Source: Cerrena zonata
Taxonomy: Eukaryota; Basidiomycota; Agaricomycetes; Polyporales; Cerrenaceae
Direction: 5' to 3'
Assembly: GCA_038087015.1 (NCBI GenBank)
Contig: JASBNA010000006.1
Coordinates: forward strand, 1,240,001 to 1,304,000
DNA length: 64,000 nt
Positions 1 through 10,847 of the stretch are shown here, in pieces (within the stretch, counting starts at the first letter, position 1; the number at the start of each line of letters is the position of its first letter). The notes under the pieces are model-generated. The model saw only the letters and a list, made by a program, of their open reading frames with translations, made no database searches and had not been told where the DNA came from. The position numbers and the translations under genes were made by a program.

Positions 1-367
1 CATCAGCTTGAGGTAAGAGATCATTCTTTGCCGTTCCTCTTTCGTCTTTCCGCTGCGTCTTTCCACCTCGGGCGTATTGTTCTATATGTATCGAGCCGAG
101 CTCAGAACTCGCTTTAAACTTCTGAACCTGGCTCTTCTCGACTTCGGTGTTTGTGTCATTTGTATCTTGTGCGCTTACTTGTTTGAATGCCTGACACTGA
201 CGCCATCGATTTGCACTCCACCTTTTAGGGAGATCCTCAAGAGCAAATATAGTCAGAAACCTCAGCTATCGAGCTCTCATCCGATAGTAAGTCATTTCAT
301 GCAGAAAAACTTATGGAAAGCTGACGCCACCTTTTTCTAGGATACCTCACTACTTTTCATCTGCTAA
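1..367 (+). CDS. 3' end of an unidentified gene (partial)
   Basis: The first 12 bases end at a consensus donor (GAG|GTAAGA at 13). Splicing to acceptors at 228 and 340 gives a continuous C-terminal reading: ISLREILKSKYSQ, then KPQLSSSHPI, then DTSLLFIC and a TAA at 365-367. Exons would be 1-12, 229-289 and 341-367. The first intron (216 nt) is long for this window, which weakens the model. The second starts with GTAAGT and ends with a pyrimidine-rich TTTTTCTAG. No family is recognised from so little sequence, and everything upstream lies outside the window. Confidence 0.4.
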
Positions 368-1508
368 ATAAAGTTCTAAGGACATCGCGCCTTACAGCAT
401 CGGACTTGACATACTTGACAGGTTATGGTAAATGTATTTATGTAACACGACTTCTTGATTGATGCTATGGATCCATCGAGTCATCGTATCCCTGATTGTT
501 TACGGTCGGAGACTGGTGAAACTGGAAGATCCACACAACCTTTACTAGGTTTGATCCTATTCACAATTCCTTATCGAAAGTATGCCTAGGACAATCCTCC
601 CCACCCGCGACCGCAACTTGAAACAAATCCTGCTGTGGAATCACTAGGTAATGCAAATCAGACAAATTTGTATCTATTTTTAAATTGTATAGAATGGCCT
701 TAACTTATACACAATGTTCACAGGTATGTACGAATGGAGCCTCTGAACTGCCCTCTTCATTGTATACTTTTGATCGAGGGTACCCATATACCGTTAGTAT
801 ACGCTATACGGACCGGATGTAAAAAAGGGACGAGATTGAAGCAGCTCTTTGGGCGGGCTTAGGTATCCTGAGAGCGGTATCGCGCAGACATTTGCAAACA
901 ACTACGCGTGCGTATTATATCCAGGCTATACTGTGCCATATTCGCTGCTCAGTGTGTTCCAAAGTGGCATCTGGTTGCAGGACTCGTGACCACATAGCAA
1001 TGGGAGGAGTTTCTCTTGAAAGGAAATTTCGATTTGCGAGGGAGCGGGAGGGACCCACCGGCTCCGATAAGTATAACTCAAGGTTTGCATCATTGTTCCG
1101 GTACGGTCGCACCGTTCATGAAGTAGTGATGAACTATGTTTGTGATTCTCTTTCTCTTGTATCCTTCCTTCAGTTAAGATATTATAGATTCAGGTATACC
1201 TTCGAACAGGGCGCATGTTGGCAGGTACCGACCTTGGTTTTGTTATTGGCAAAGCTCAGAATTCAGGGAATGGCAAAGTACTTCGCTTACAACTCCTTTT
1301 GTGATGGCTCAATTCTTTATGCGCCCCCAACAAAGCTTGAGATACCCCGTGGGGAGAGACGGGGCATGTGCCAGATCCTTTCTATTCACGTCAAACGGTG
1401 ATCGGAGAAATTCCTACATAAACACTCTCTGCGTCTCATGGGCACGCTCCAGGCAGTCCTGTCTCTCCCCACCTTCCATACGTGTTCCCTAACTTCCTAG
1501 AAGTCATC
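368..1508. other. Intergenic region upstream of the hexose transporter
   Basis: I see no convincing gene. The longest open frames (for example 892-1401) lack motifs, splice logic or plausible composition. The last 160 bases look like a promoter: one GTGGGG hexamer at 1349-1354, which fits the SYGGRG consensus of the Mig1/CreA carbon repressor; an ACATAAAC stretch near 1417; and a CT-rich stretch ending just before the start codon. A single hexamer is weak evidence of regulation. Confidence 0.4.
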
Positions 1509-3843
1509 ATGGGTGGTGCAACTGTAGCCCCTCTTTTCAATCGTCGTAGACAACTAGCTGGTAAATCCGGTTGGGTATGTTTCCGGGCATTGGTTGAGAG
1601 TCGAAACTGACCATCGCGATAGAACGGGTTAATTCACAATGGCAAGGTCTTCCTCATTGCCGTGTTCGCTTCTTTGGGTGGACTGTAAGTATTGTGATCC
1701 TTCCCTGAAATATAACGCACGCTGACCGCTGTCTTATAGCCTCTATGGTTAGTATGGACTATTTACAATGTTCACGTTTGCTAACCCATCTTATCGCCAT
1801 CCGATAGGATACAACCAGGTATGCAGCCTCACTATCTTCACACCCTCGTCGCTGATCATCTTGTTATGTAGGGTGTCTTCTCCGGTGTCTTGGGGTGAGC
1901 GTCCTTGGCGTTTTCTATTGATAGCCAATGTTGATGTCATCCGCCTTCTTAGTATGAAGTCCTTTAACAACCGAATGGCATCCGCAACCGACGATCCAGG
2001 TACTAAGGGATGGTTGGTCTCTATTCTTGAACTTGGTGCTTGGTTCGGTGTTCTTTGCACCGGCTACTTGGCCGACAAGCTTTCCCGAAAATACACCATT
2101 GTCCTTGGTAAATATTTTCTTTACTTGGAAATAAGAGCTTCATAATCATACTACACATGTTAGCCGTCATTGTTTTCTGTATTGGTGTCGTCGTTCAGAC
2201 CGCCGCTTTCCACCCATCTTCTATATTCGGAGGTGAGTAATTTACATGCTTTTCTCGTTGCTTGTGTAGTTTATTCGTATCGTCTAGGCCGGTTTGTTAC
2301 TGGTTTGGGTGTTGGTTCGCTTAGTATGGCCGTTCCCCTATACAAGTAAGCTTTTGATAACTCCAAAATGCACATTTGTAAAAACCAACCCTTAATGTTC
2401 TCAGTGCCGAACTAGCCCCACCAGAGGTCCGTGGCTCCCTAGTTGCACTTCAACAGTTGGCCATCACCTTCGGTATCATGGTGTCGTTTTGGATCGATTA
2501 TGGTACCAACTTCATTGGTGGGACTGGCGATACCCAAGTAGAAGCTTCCTGGCGTATTCCACTTGCTCTTCAGCTCGTCCCTGCTTTGATTCTCGGATTT
2601 GGGATTTTGTTTATGCCATTCTCACCCAGATGGCTTGTTAACCAGGGTCGCGACGACGAGGCTATTGCTGTGATCAGTAAAGTCAGGAATTTACCCGTTG
2701 ACTCGGACTTGATCCAGATCGAGTTTTTGTGAGTCCAACTCCTTAAGTGTTGACGATGACCGTTTCTCAATTGTTCCATGATTCAGGGAGATCAAAGCTC
2801 AATACCTCTTCGAGAAAGAAATCTCAGCTGTCAAGTTCCCCCAGTACCAAGATGGTACCTTCGCATCCGACTTCAAGCTTGCGGTATTTGACTACATGAG
2901 TCTGTTGACATCTAAAAGTTCGTGGTCTCATTCCTCATGTTCCTTATAAAAAGCTTATAATGATGTGCATCATCTAGCCCTCCTCTTCAGAACCGCTGTC
3001 GGCACCCTTACAATGTTCTTCCAGCAATGGACCGGTGTGAACGCCATCCTTTATTACGCCCCTTCCATCTTCCAGTCCCTTGGTCTTACCGGTAATACCG
3101 TTTCACTATTGGCGACTGGTGTTGTTGGTATTGTGATGTTCCTTGCTACAATCCCCGCAGTTATTTGGGTTGATAACGCCGGTCGAAAACCGATTCTCGT
3201 ATCCGGTGCCTTCATCATGGCTGCATGCCATATCATCGTCGCCATCCTTACAGGTCTTTTCCATGACTCATGGCAAACACACACTGCTGCTGGTTGGGTA
3301 GCGTGCGCTTTCGTTTGGATTTTCTCGATGGCGTTCGGGTATAGTTGGGGTCCTTGCGCTTGGATTCTTGTGGCTGAGATTTGGCCGTTGAGTATTCGTG
3401 GCAAGGGTGTATCTATTGCTGCATCTTCGAACTGGGTACGTATCTTATTTCTTCCCGCAATGCAGTATTAACTCTCCTGTAGATGAACAACTTTATTGTT
3501 GGACAAGTTACTCCAAGTATGATGGCACATCTCGGCTTTGGTACCTTCGTCTTTTTCGGTACCTTCTCCTTCTTGGGTGGCCTCTTTGTGCTGTTCTTCG
3601 TAAGCTTTCAGATATCTATATATCTCCTTATCAGCTTACTCACCACCCTTACAGGTACCCGAAACCAAAGGTCTTTCTTTGGAAGAGATGGACGAGATCT
3701 TTGGTTCCCAAGGTCTGGCTGCTGCTGACCAGGAAAGACAAGAAGCTATCAATCACCGCATCGGTCTTTCTAAATATGATAGAGACCCATCAGACATTCA
3801 TGAACATGACGTCTCAGAGAAGATGGATATCAAGGACGTATAA
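1509..3843 (+). CDS. Hexose/monosaccharide transporter (MFS sugar porter)
   Basis: This is a 12-helix plasma-membrane sugar:H+ symporter of the major facilitator superfamily. The spliced product is about 556 aa, normal for fungal hexose transporters. Visible signatures are KSGW and FASLGGLLYGYNQGVFSG in helix 1, YLADKLSRKY in the loop after helix 2, NAELAPPEVRGSLVALQQ, FSPRWLV, QQWTGVNAILYYAP in helix 7, WILVAEIWPLSIRGKG, and PETKGLSLEEMDEIFG near the C-terminus. I place 13 exons: 1509-1574, 1623-1684, 1740-1747, 1808-1818, 1872-1894, 1953-2107, 2164-2232, 2288-2345, 2405-2728, 2787-2917, 2978-3435, 3483-3599 and 3655-3843, summing to 1671 nt. Exons 3 and 4 are only 8 and 11 nt and encode the centre of GGLLYGYNQG. 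The substrate (glucose or another sugar) cannot be read from sequence. Confidence 0.93.
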
Positions 3844-4130
3844 TTGTCGAATTGAAAGTATAATGATTAGTAGGTTACTTGGTGAAGGTGCTGAGGCCGT
3901 TGTCGGCCGTCCTGATTTCCTCTGACCTATGATACACGAACCCTACGTCACATTGTATTATAATAGTTCTCTTTCTTTCTGGTAACGTCTTCAAATTGTA
4001 ATATTATATTTTTGGGAATGGCGATATTTGGCATCCAGCAGCCTCGATCGATTGACGTCACTACAACTTTGACGCGTCTTTTAACTTCTGACGTAGTACA
4101 GTATTCGTTGCTTTCAACCATCGTCAAGCA

Positions 4131-5426
4131 ATGTTTCTCCCCATTGCACGGTCCTCTTGTCTTCCAAGCACAACCCTCCGACATAGTGTACGACTCTCTT
4201 CTACCAGCTCACATACAATCAATCTTGCCTATGACCGTCTTATCCCTCCGAATGGCAATGCGACCAAACAACCCCTCGTAATTCTACACGGCCTTTTGTG
4301 AGCTCGAAACTCTCTCACAACTCCTCTCAGTGTCTCAACGATAAATCATATCTAGTGGCATGAAACGGAACTGGCTATCCCTCTCCAAGGCGTTCCACCA
4401 ATCATTAGGGAGACCTGTGTATTGCTTAGTGTGTTATCCCACTTTTTGCTTTCTTATTCTCAGTACATGAACCTCATATCATAGTGAAAGGACCTCAGGA
4501 ATCATGGAACATCTCCCCATGCCAAGCCGATGACCTATTCGGCGATGGCTGCAGACGTTTTAGCGTTTTGTAAGAAACATGGATTCGAAGAGATATCTCT
4601 TTTGGGACATTCAATGTATGTTCACTCTCTATATATCACATTTCCCTTGTCATAATTAAGATTGGTTATGTAGGGGCGGAAAAGTTGCGATGACAGTTGC
4701 CCTCGACCCGAAACTTCCTTCAAACCTACTCAAGCATCTCATTGTTGCGGATATTGCGCCTTCACGAGGTGCTATGTCCCCGGAGTTCCAAGGCTACGTC
4801 GAAGCCATGAAAAAGATTGAACAAAGCCAAGTGACTTCCCGACAAGAAGCTCAAAAACTTCTTGCTCCATATGAAAGTGTAAGTCGAGCTTTTTGCCTTT
4901 CCCTCCGCGAGTATTAACAATATTTCGATGCCAGGATCCGATGACAAGAGCATTTTTGTTGACCAACCTCGCCCCTCACCATGGACATGACCCCGTGAAG
5001 TTCCGTGTGCCTTTAGATATCATTGGTGACGCAATTCCTGAGATTGGTCACTTCCCGTACGAGCCCGGAGAACGAGTTTGGGAAGGACCCACCTTGTTTA
5101 TCAAAGGAACCAAGAGCAGGTTTGCATACATTACTATTCTCATGTGTTCTTGTTGATACTCGGATGAATGCCAGCTATATCAATCACAAGAATATACCGA
5201 TTGCAAAACAATTTTTCCCTAATATGACCATGGAGGAACTAGATGCTGGACATTGGGGTATGTCAATTTTTTGAATCGTACTATTATTGACGATTGACCT
5301 TGTCTCCAAAACAGTGCATGCTGAGAAGTGAGTTCAATAGTTTCTCACATCAATCCTTGACTAACAACCTCGTTTTGTAGGCCAAACGAATTCAAGAAAT
5401 TTGTTGTCGACTTCGTATCAACGTGA
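4131..5426 (+). CDS. ABHD11-like mitochondrial alpha/beta hydrolase
   Basis: A serine hydrolase of the alpha/beta fold, in the family of mammalian ABHD11 and bacterial YbfF-type esterases. The spliced protein is about 298 aa, as expected. The N-terminus (MFLPIARSSCLPSTTLRHSV) is basic, Ser/Thr-rich and lacks acidic residues, so it reads as a mitochondrial presequence. Then come HGLFGMKRNW (oxyanion-hole HG motif), DLRNHGTSPH, the nucleophile elbow GHSMGG and the terminal DAGHWVHAEKP with the catalytic His. Exons: 4131-4297, 4356-4428, 4491-4615, 4674-4878, 4935-5119, 5175-5257, 5315-5327 and 5381-5426 (897 nt). The seventh exon is a 13-nt microexon encoding VHAEK, next to the catalytic His. 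The intron 4429-4490 uses a less typical acceptor (GAAAG|GAC), but the frame demands it. Confidence 0.9.
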
Positions 5427-6082
5427 TAGAGATAGAAACATGTATAGCCTGTTTATTCTTCATAGACATAAACATACGACATGATAGACTAATTCTTACT
5501 ATTCTTCCCTCTTACACGTTTCTATTGATGGAATGTCACCTTTTATCTAGGGATTATCGGTAAGTTGAAAAATTCTATAACCCTATCCGAACATTCCCTA
5601 TGGCACTAACTTCATCTAGTGACTTACATAAATTCATCAAAACATCCCAAAACCGTTACCTTCTCTTTCAAATTCTCTCTTTCAATTCTTTTGCCACGAC
5701 TACGTTCCAAACCTCGCTCGTCTTGACCTTGGGTCCACCGTAATGTCTTCATACTCGGGTATGAGATCGTATAGCTGAGCGGAACGGATGAGCGGAAGGG
5801 TATGCCCTTTCACTGCGTCATCCGTTATATCGGCATCATATGACGCTTTCCCGATCTTCCATTGCGATACGTATATAAACAGGGACGAACGAGGGTTTGA
5901 CGTTCTCCCGGTGTCCCATCTTCCACTAATCCGCATTGGTTGAAGACTCCTTACGATAACGGTTCTTTTTTCAAGAATCTTACGACTCTCACATCAGCTT
6001 TTATACTAGGTTGAGGCAACGTTGACTCTCTTACAACCCTCCCCGCCCTACACTCTGGATATATTCTAGATCCTGCCCGACA
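5427..6082. other. Intergenic; one minus-strand open stretch of unclear status
   Basis: There is no supported gene. On the minus strand 5936-5700 reads as 78 aa containing SSLFIYVSQWKIGKASYDAD and ends DPRSRRARFGT. It somewhat resembles another minus-strand stretch at 7275-7072, so both could be remnants of one family. The 140 bases before 6083 are pyrimidine-rich, as in a promoter or 5' UTR. Confidence 0.3.
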
Positions 6083-6793
6083 ATGCGCAACACCTACTTA
6101 ACTACAGGTACCCTCGTTCTGCTCACCGCAGTCTCCAGTTCGGACTTGGCGCAAGGTGTACCCACTTCCTCACGCTTTGACGTTGACCAGCCTCTACCTG
6201 CTCTCACTCATGCACTCAGCGCAACATCCCACCTCAGTGATGCTAGTGCGAGTACCAAAAGCCAAAGTGGAAGCGGAAGTGAAGAGGGAAGCTATTCCGC
6301 GCCCGTTTCATCCCAATACTACGTTCCCGAAACGCAAATTCAAGCCGGACCCGAGTCGACATATCAAATCCCCACTCCATCACTTTCAAATGTCGAAGTG
6401 TTCTCAGAACCGGTCGACTCGACGGTGTCTGCAGAATCCGAGGAGCCTTTGGATGAAAGTCTATCAGGCAGCGAAGATAGCGCGCCAAGACGGAGGTTTC
6501 CGTCATACCGCTGGATGTTCAACAAGTACGTTTACGACGAAGACCAGACAAATCAGGCAGATCCTCTCCAAGAATTCGACGCAAACCTCAATCATACGAA
6601 CTCGAGGGCACAAGAGCATCCCATGACTCTCATTGCGCAAAGGCTACGAAGAGCTGTCCCTTCTATCGTCGCTGGTGTGAAGAGGAATCCTACCGCTACG
6701 GCTATCATGAAGCGTTCCAATGCAGAGGATGGAACAGAGCGTGTACCATTGACCGAGCGTCGTGTGTCGGAAGGGCTTGGTTCTGTACTTTAG
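6083..6793 (+). CDS. Small secreted Ser-rich protein, unknown function
   Basis: An intronless 236-aa reading frame. It begins with a likely signal peptide (basic MRN, hydrophobic core TLVLLTAVSSSDLA, then a probable cleavage near QGVPT). The mature part is rich in Ser, Glu and Pro (residues about 30-145, with SASASTKSQSGSGSEEGS), and a more basic C-terminal third contains paired RR and KR. It has no cysteines, so it is unlike disulphide-rich small effectors, and I see no catalytic motif. KR and RR pairs in the C-terminal half could be Kex2 processing sites (inference). The start is chosen because the signal peptide begins there; a second ATG at 6156 is in another frame. The family is not recognised. 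Confidence 0.65.
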   Translation: MRNTYLTTGTLVLLTAVSSSDLAQGVPTSSRFDVDQPLPALTHALSATSHLSDASASTKSQSGSGSEEGSYSAPVSSQYYVPETQIQAGPESTYQIPTPSLSNVEVFSEPVDSTVSAESEEPLDESLSGSEDSAPRRRFPSYRWMFNKYVYDEDQTNQADPLQEFDANLNHTNSRAQEHPMTLIAQRLRRAVPSIVAGVKRNPTATAIMKRSNAEDGTERVPLTERRVSEGLGSVL

Positions 6794-8472
6794 GAATCTC
6801 TTGAGTGGAGAATTCGTTTCTTCTACTCTGGGTCCATGTCTCAGACTAATACCGATTCTATGTACTACGCATAAATGCATTGCTAACTTGTAATTAGATA
6901 GACAGGACACGCAATTGGGATTCACTTCTGGTCACTAAGTACAAGCCCATATACCTCATTACCGGTTACGCGAGCTTTTATAAGAGACGGCGAGAAAGCA
7001 TCCTTTTCCGGATTGATAAATTCGAAAGATCAAAAACCGCTCACTCTGCGCCTGTTTCATATCCTCCCTCTTCATCTCATCATCCACAAGTAGGAAGCAA
7101 CGCCCGTTTTTAACTCGACACTCTCTATAGTCATGCTGGATTCCAGAGACTGAGAGACGTATAGAAACAAACCCGAGCTTGTCCCACATGTTCTCTTCAG
7201 CCAAGTACCGAGCAGGAGGGGGTCAACCGGAGGTTCCGCATTGATGTTATCAAGAACAATTGAGATTGCCTGCATGGTGAAGGTTAAGATTGATATTAAA
7301 GGTAGATTTAGGCAGCAATATGTTCAACAAATGACATTGGGAGGCTTGGCAAAGAAAGAGAACATTGTTTTCCGGTTCGTGTATGTTCGTGAAATCATCA
7401 AATAATTGAACTGATGCCTCCCAGATACATACCGTCTTTCTCCGGAAGACTCAAGGTGGGAGTACAGATGGTAGGAAGGCTACCGGGGTGGACAGATACA
7501 GATAGTGGTAATGCTGGCGGTGCTGATCCTGGTATGGCGTTGAGGTTGGTTCAACGTTGGTCTTATCTATCGTAAGTCTATCAGTTGAACATCATCGAAA
7601 TATACACTTTGCAGACAACCCGGATTTGGTAAATGATGTTCTCCCAGTACGTAGACTGCACTGCTGGGGGTCAGCCACCACTTCAGGCAGCTTCAAATCT
7701 CAACTGTGACAACAGCCTCAGGGGTTTCGTTGCTACGATTACACATGCATTAACGGTGTATGATGATATCGTTACCGTGACCTTGGTCCAGACTCCATTA
7801 TAATCATGATGGTGCATTGTTTCTACGTTCCACTGGCATATCTCTGAGACAACAGTACGTCCAAACGACAGTACCATGTCGATAAATGTACCACACCAAA
7901 ACAAGCGTACAAACATCATGACGTAACCCCCTTTTTGCCATCCAACGCGGGAAGCCCTCCGATGAACCTTAACAATCCGTTTCATAGTGTCCTCCCAAAT
8001 ATGGGAATCACACCTACACTTGGTCTTCGTTGCTGCGAGTTGGTTGCGAGATTGACCGTTCCTCCGTTTCCAATCATCCGTCTCGCCCCGCGGTATACCA
8101 GCTGACTTGGCATTTCTAATTCTGCTCTCATGTGCATGAGGTTTGCGTAAGGTACTTATTTGAAACCTCGCTTCACAGAATTGAACTAACATCTTGTTAT
8201 ATTCGTCTAGAACCAGACTACTGCCATAAGGCTGTCTAATCCGCCAATCGCACAGAGGCGGAACGCCGTCCACAACTAAATAAAGCGGGAGAATACACGA
8301 ATCAATGCTTACTCATCGCGAGAAGAAATTCGCGTTGTTCAGTGGTCTGATGGTATTGGAGAACCTCTGTCACCTGCCACCGCTTTGAGTACAAGCTATT
8401 CGAAGAGCATTCACGTTTTGCGAATATATAGTGAGACCGGGATGCTGTATTCGACTATCTCACAGGTCCAAC
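6794..8472. other. Intergenic stretch with no supported gene
   Basis: The minus-strand ORF at 8273-7683 (196 aa) lacks motifs, has no low-complexity or domain pattern, and looks like chance. On the minus strand 7275-7072 has a favourable start context (CTTCACCATG) and reads MQAISIVLDNINAEPPVDPL followed by SSGLFLYVSQ. It is short and unrecognised, and could be a small gene or an exon. The last 100 bases lead into the tannase start. Confidence 0.3.
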
Positions 8473-10847
8473 ATGCTTTCTCTTTTTCCCCTACTCAGCG
8501 TGGGTGTTCTCCTACTACAAGCATCGCAGCTGGTCTTCTCAACCCAGACCCGTTGTTCGACATTCACGTTACGCAATCCATCTGTGGATGCCGTTATTGC
8601 TAACACTACGTTCTTCAAAGCTAATGACACAGTCGCGATCACCAATCCATTTTCAAGCATTGATGTTAGCGACCTGCCTGCTTTCTGCAGAGTCGTGCTT
8701 GCCATAACGACGAATGCCACTGCTAAATCCACTGCTCATGCAGAAATTTGGCTACCAGAGCCGCAATCGTGGAATGGTCGTTTCTTAGGTTTCGGCAACG
8801 GTGGATTTGGAGGTGGAGGTAAGTAAGTTTGGTATTGTCCTTCTTACTTCAAACCAAACATCCTACAGTAAACGTTGCCGATTTAGGATTCGTAGCCATA
8901 ACACAAGGATGTAAGTTATTCATACCATCTCGGAGGCGCTAGCTACAGCTTGTCCCAGTTGCTGGCATGTCCACCGACACCGGTCATTTATCTAATTCTG
9001 GTGACGGATCATGGGCGGGACCACATAACGACGTAGGCCATATTTTCCCAACAATCTTATCTTTACTAAATATAGAGACCCAGAACGCAATAATCGATTG
9101 GAGTTGGCGTGCTATGCATCTCAGCACTGTGGCTGGAAAGGAAGTCGTACAACAATACTATGGCAAACCCCATCATAAGGCATATTATTTGGGGTGCTCT
9201 ACTGGTAATAATTTATTGTACTATCATCATCTCTCTGACTCATCATCACCTGAACAATTGAGGTGGACGACAAGGGTAAGGATCCTGCAATGTCCTAGAG
9301 ATCGCGAAGCGTATGCTTATCAGATTATTCACAGCCTGAAAGAAGCACAAAGATTCCCAGACGATTTCGACGGTATCGTGAGTTTCAGCTGCCTTTCTGG
9401 TCTATTGGTAACGAACAACACTTCCACGGTAACGCTTTGTTTTCACAGATAGTGGGCTCGCCTGCCAATTGGATGGCCCACTTGCAACCATGGTCTATCC
9501 ACGTGAACCTTCAGATCATGCCGGTTGCTTCACCTCGCTTCATACCTGCGGACACTTGGGCTAACGTCATTCATGCCGAGGTTTTGAAGCAGTGCGACGC
9601 TATCGACGGTGTGAGTGAAACCTGACCCAATACAACGGTTTCAGGCATGCTTAAACTAAAATCAAGCTCGAGGACGGAATTCTTAATGATCCCCGAAAAT
9701 GCAGGTATGCTAACAATATCTTTTCATTAAGTATTGCTTCTATTGACTTCGATACTCGTAGCTTCCGACCCGAGACACTTGCGTGTCGTCCCGGGCAAAA
9801 TACATCCACCTGCCTGAATGTGGAACAAATCATTGCTGTCCATAAGATCTTTTCGACATACTTCGAAACCAATCAGAAATTCATTTTCAACGGATATTAT
9901 CCAGGTGGAGAAGTTGGTTATCCCAATGGTTTAGTCGGTGCGGTCCCCTTTTCAATCCCCGCGGACTATTACCGATTCTTTGTGCTCAAGTTCGTCTGAT
10001 CTTATACGTGATCATTACGGATGCTGACGTTTCTGACTAGCGATACTTCCTTCACAATGGATCAACTTAACGACACTGTCATACAACTTGGAGAGACCAT
10101 AAACCCTGGGACGATGGATGTAAGCGAACATGGATCAATCATTCGAAGAACGTTCTTGATTCCGTTACCTAGGTTGTTGACCCCGACTTGACAGGATTCC
10201 TCGGACCCGCTCGCAACGGAAAGATTCTTCAATATGTTGGTTGGGCAGACCAGCTGATTAGTACCGGAAATTCAATTCATTTCTACGAAACCGTCCATGC
10301 GTTCACCCAGGCAAACACGCACCTCGACATCGATGATTCATACCGCCTATTCACTGCCCCTGGAATGCAGCATTGGTGAGTTGCGAAGTACAATTATTCC
10401 GTAATTTTTAATTGTATCGTGTGTTGATCCTGGTTGTCATTGATAGTCAGGTGGGTTTCATTCTCATTTGCGGTTGTGACGCGGCGAGTTATAATGCATA
10501 ATGCATTTCATTGTCAGGGTGGCTTTGGAGCAAACGCCTTCGGTGGCGCTGGCCAAGCATCTTCTGGTATGCCACCAGCTTCCCTGGACGCTGAACACAA
10601 CATTCTTGCTGCCATGGTAAGATGGGTCGAGGAGGGACATGCGCCTGAGACGCTCACGGCGACATTCTGGAAAAACAACAATTTCACCGAGGGTGTTGGG
10701 TTTACTCGACCTCTGTGCAAGGTGGGTAACCTATGGGCTGTGTCCTGAAGCCTGATTCATCTAATTTCTATGTGCACGAAGTATCCACAAATGTCCGTGT
10801 TCAAAGGGGGCAACCCCAACGATGCTGGAGGCTTCCTTTGCGCCTAA
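8473..10847 (+). CDS. Secreted tannase / feruloyl esterase family hydrolase
   Basis: A tannase-family serine esterase (Pfam tannase/feruloyl esterase) that cleaves ester bonds of gallic, ferulic or similar phenolic acids. The signal peptide is MLSLFPLLSVGVLLLQASQL. The nucleophile motif GCSTGGRQG is followed by LKEAQRFPDDFDGI and VGSPANW. The catalytic Asp lies in YVGWADQLI and the catalytic His in FTAPGMQHC, whose Cys pairs with the one beside the nucleophile, the family's neighbouring-disulphide arrangement. The protein is about 557 aa, a normal full length. Exons: 8473-8818, 8869-8910, 8959-9204, 9263-9275, 9335-9377, 9449-9610, 9667-9704, 9762-9989, 10041-10119, 10173-10375, 10447-10450, 10518-10721 and 10782-10847 (1674 nt). 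Two microexons of 13 and 4 nt are needed to restore GGRQG and HCQGG. The sequence does not say whether it prefers gallate or ferulate esters. Confidence 0.9.

Noticed and set aside
892..1401. 169-aa plus-strand ORF upstream of the hexose transporter
   Set aside because: The amino-acid pattern is patternless, it begins with an upstream ATG in no context, and it overlaps the likely promoter.
7683..8273. 196-aa minus-strand ORF
   Set aside because: No motif, no compositional signal of coding and no splice context; consistent with chance.
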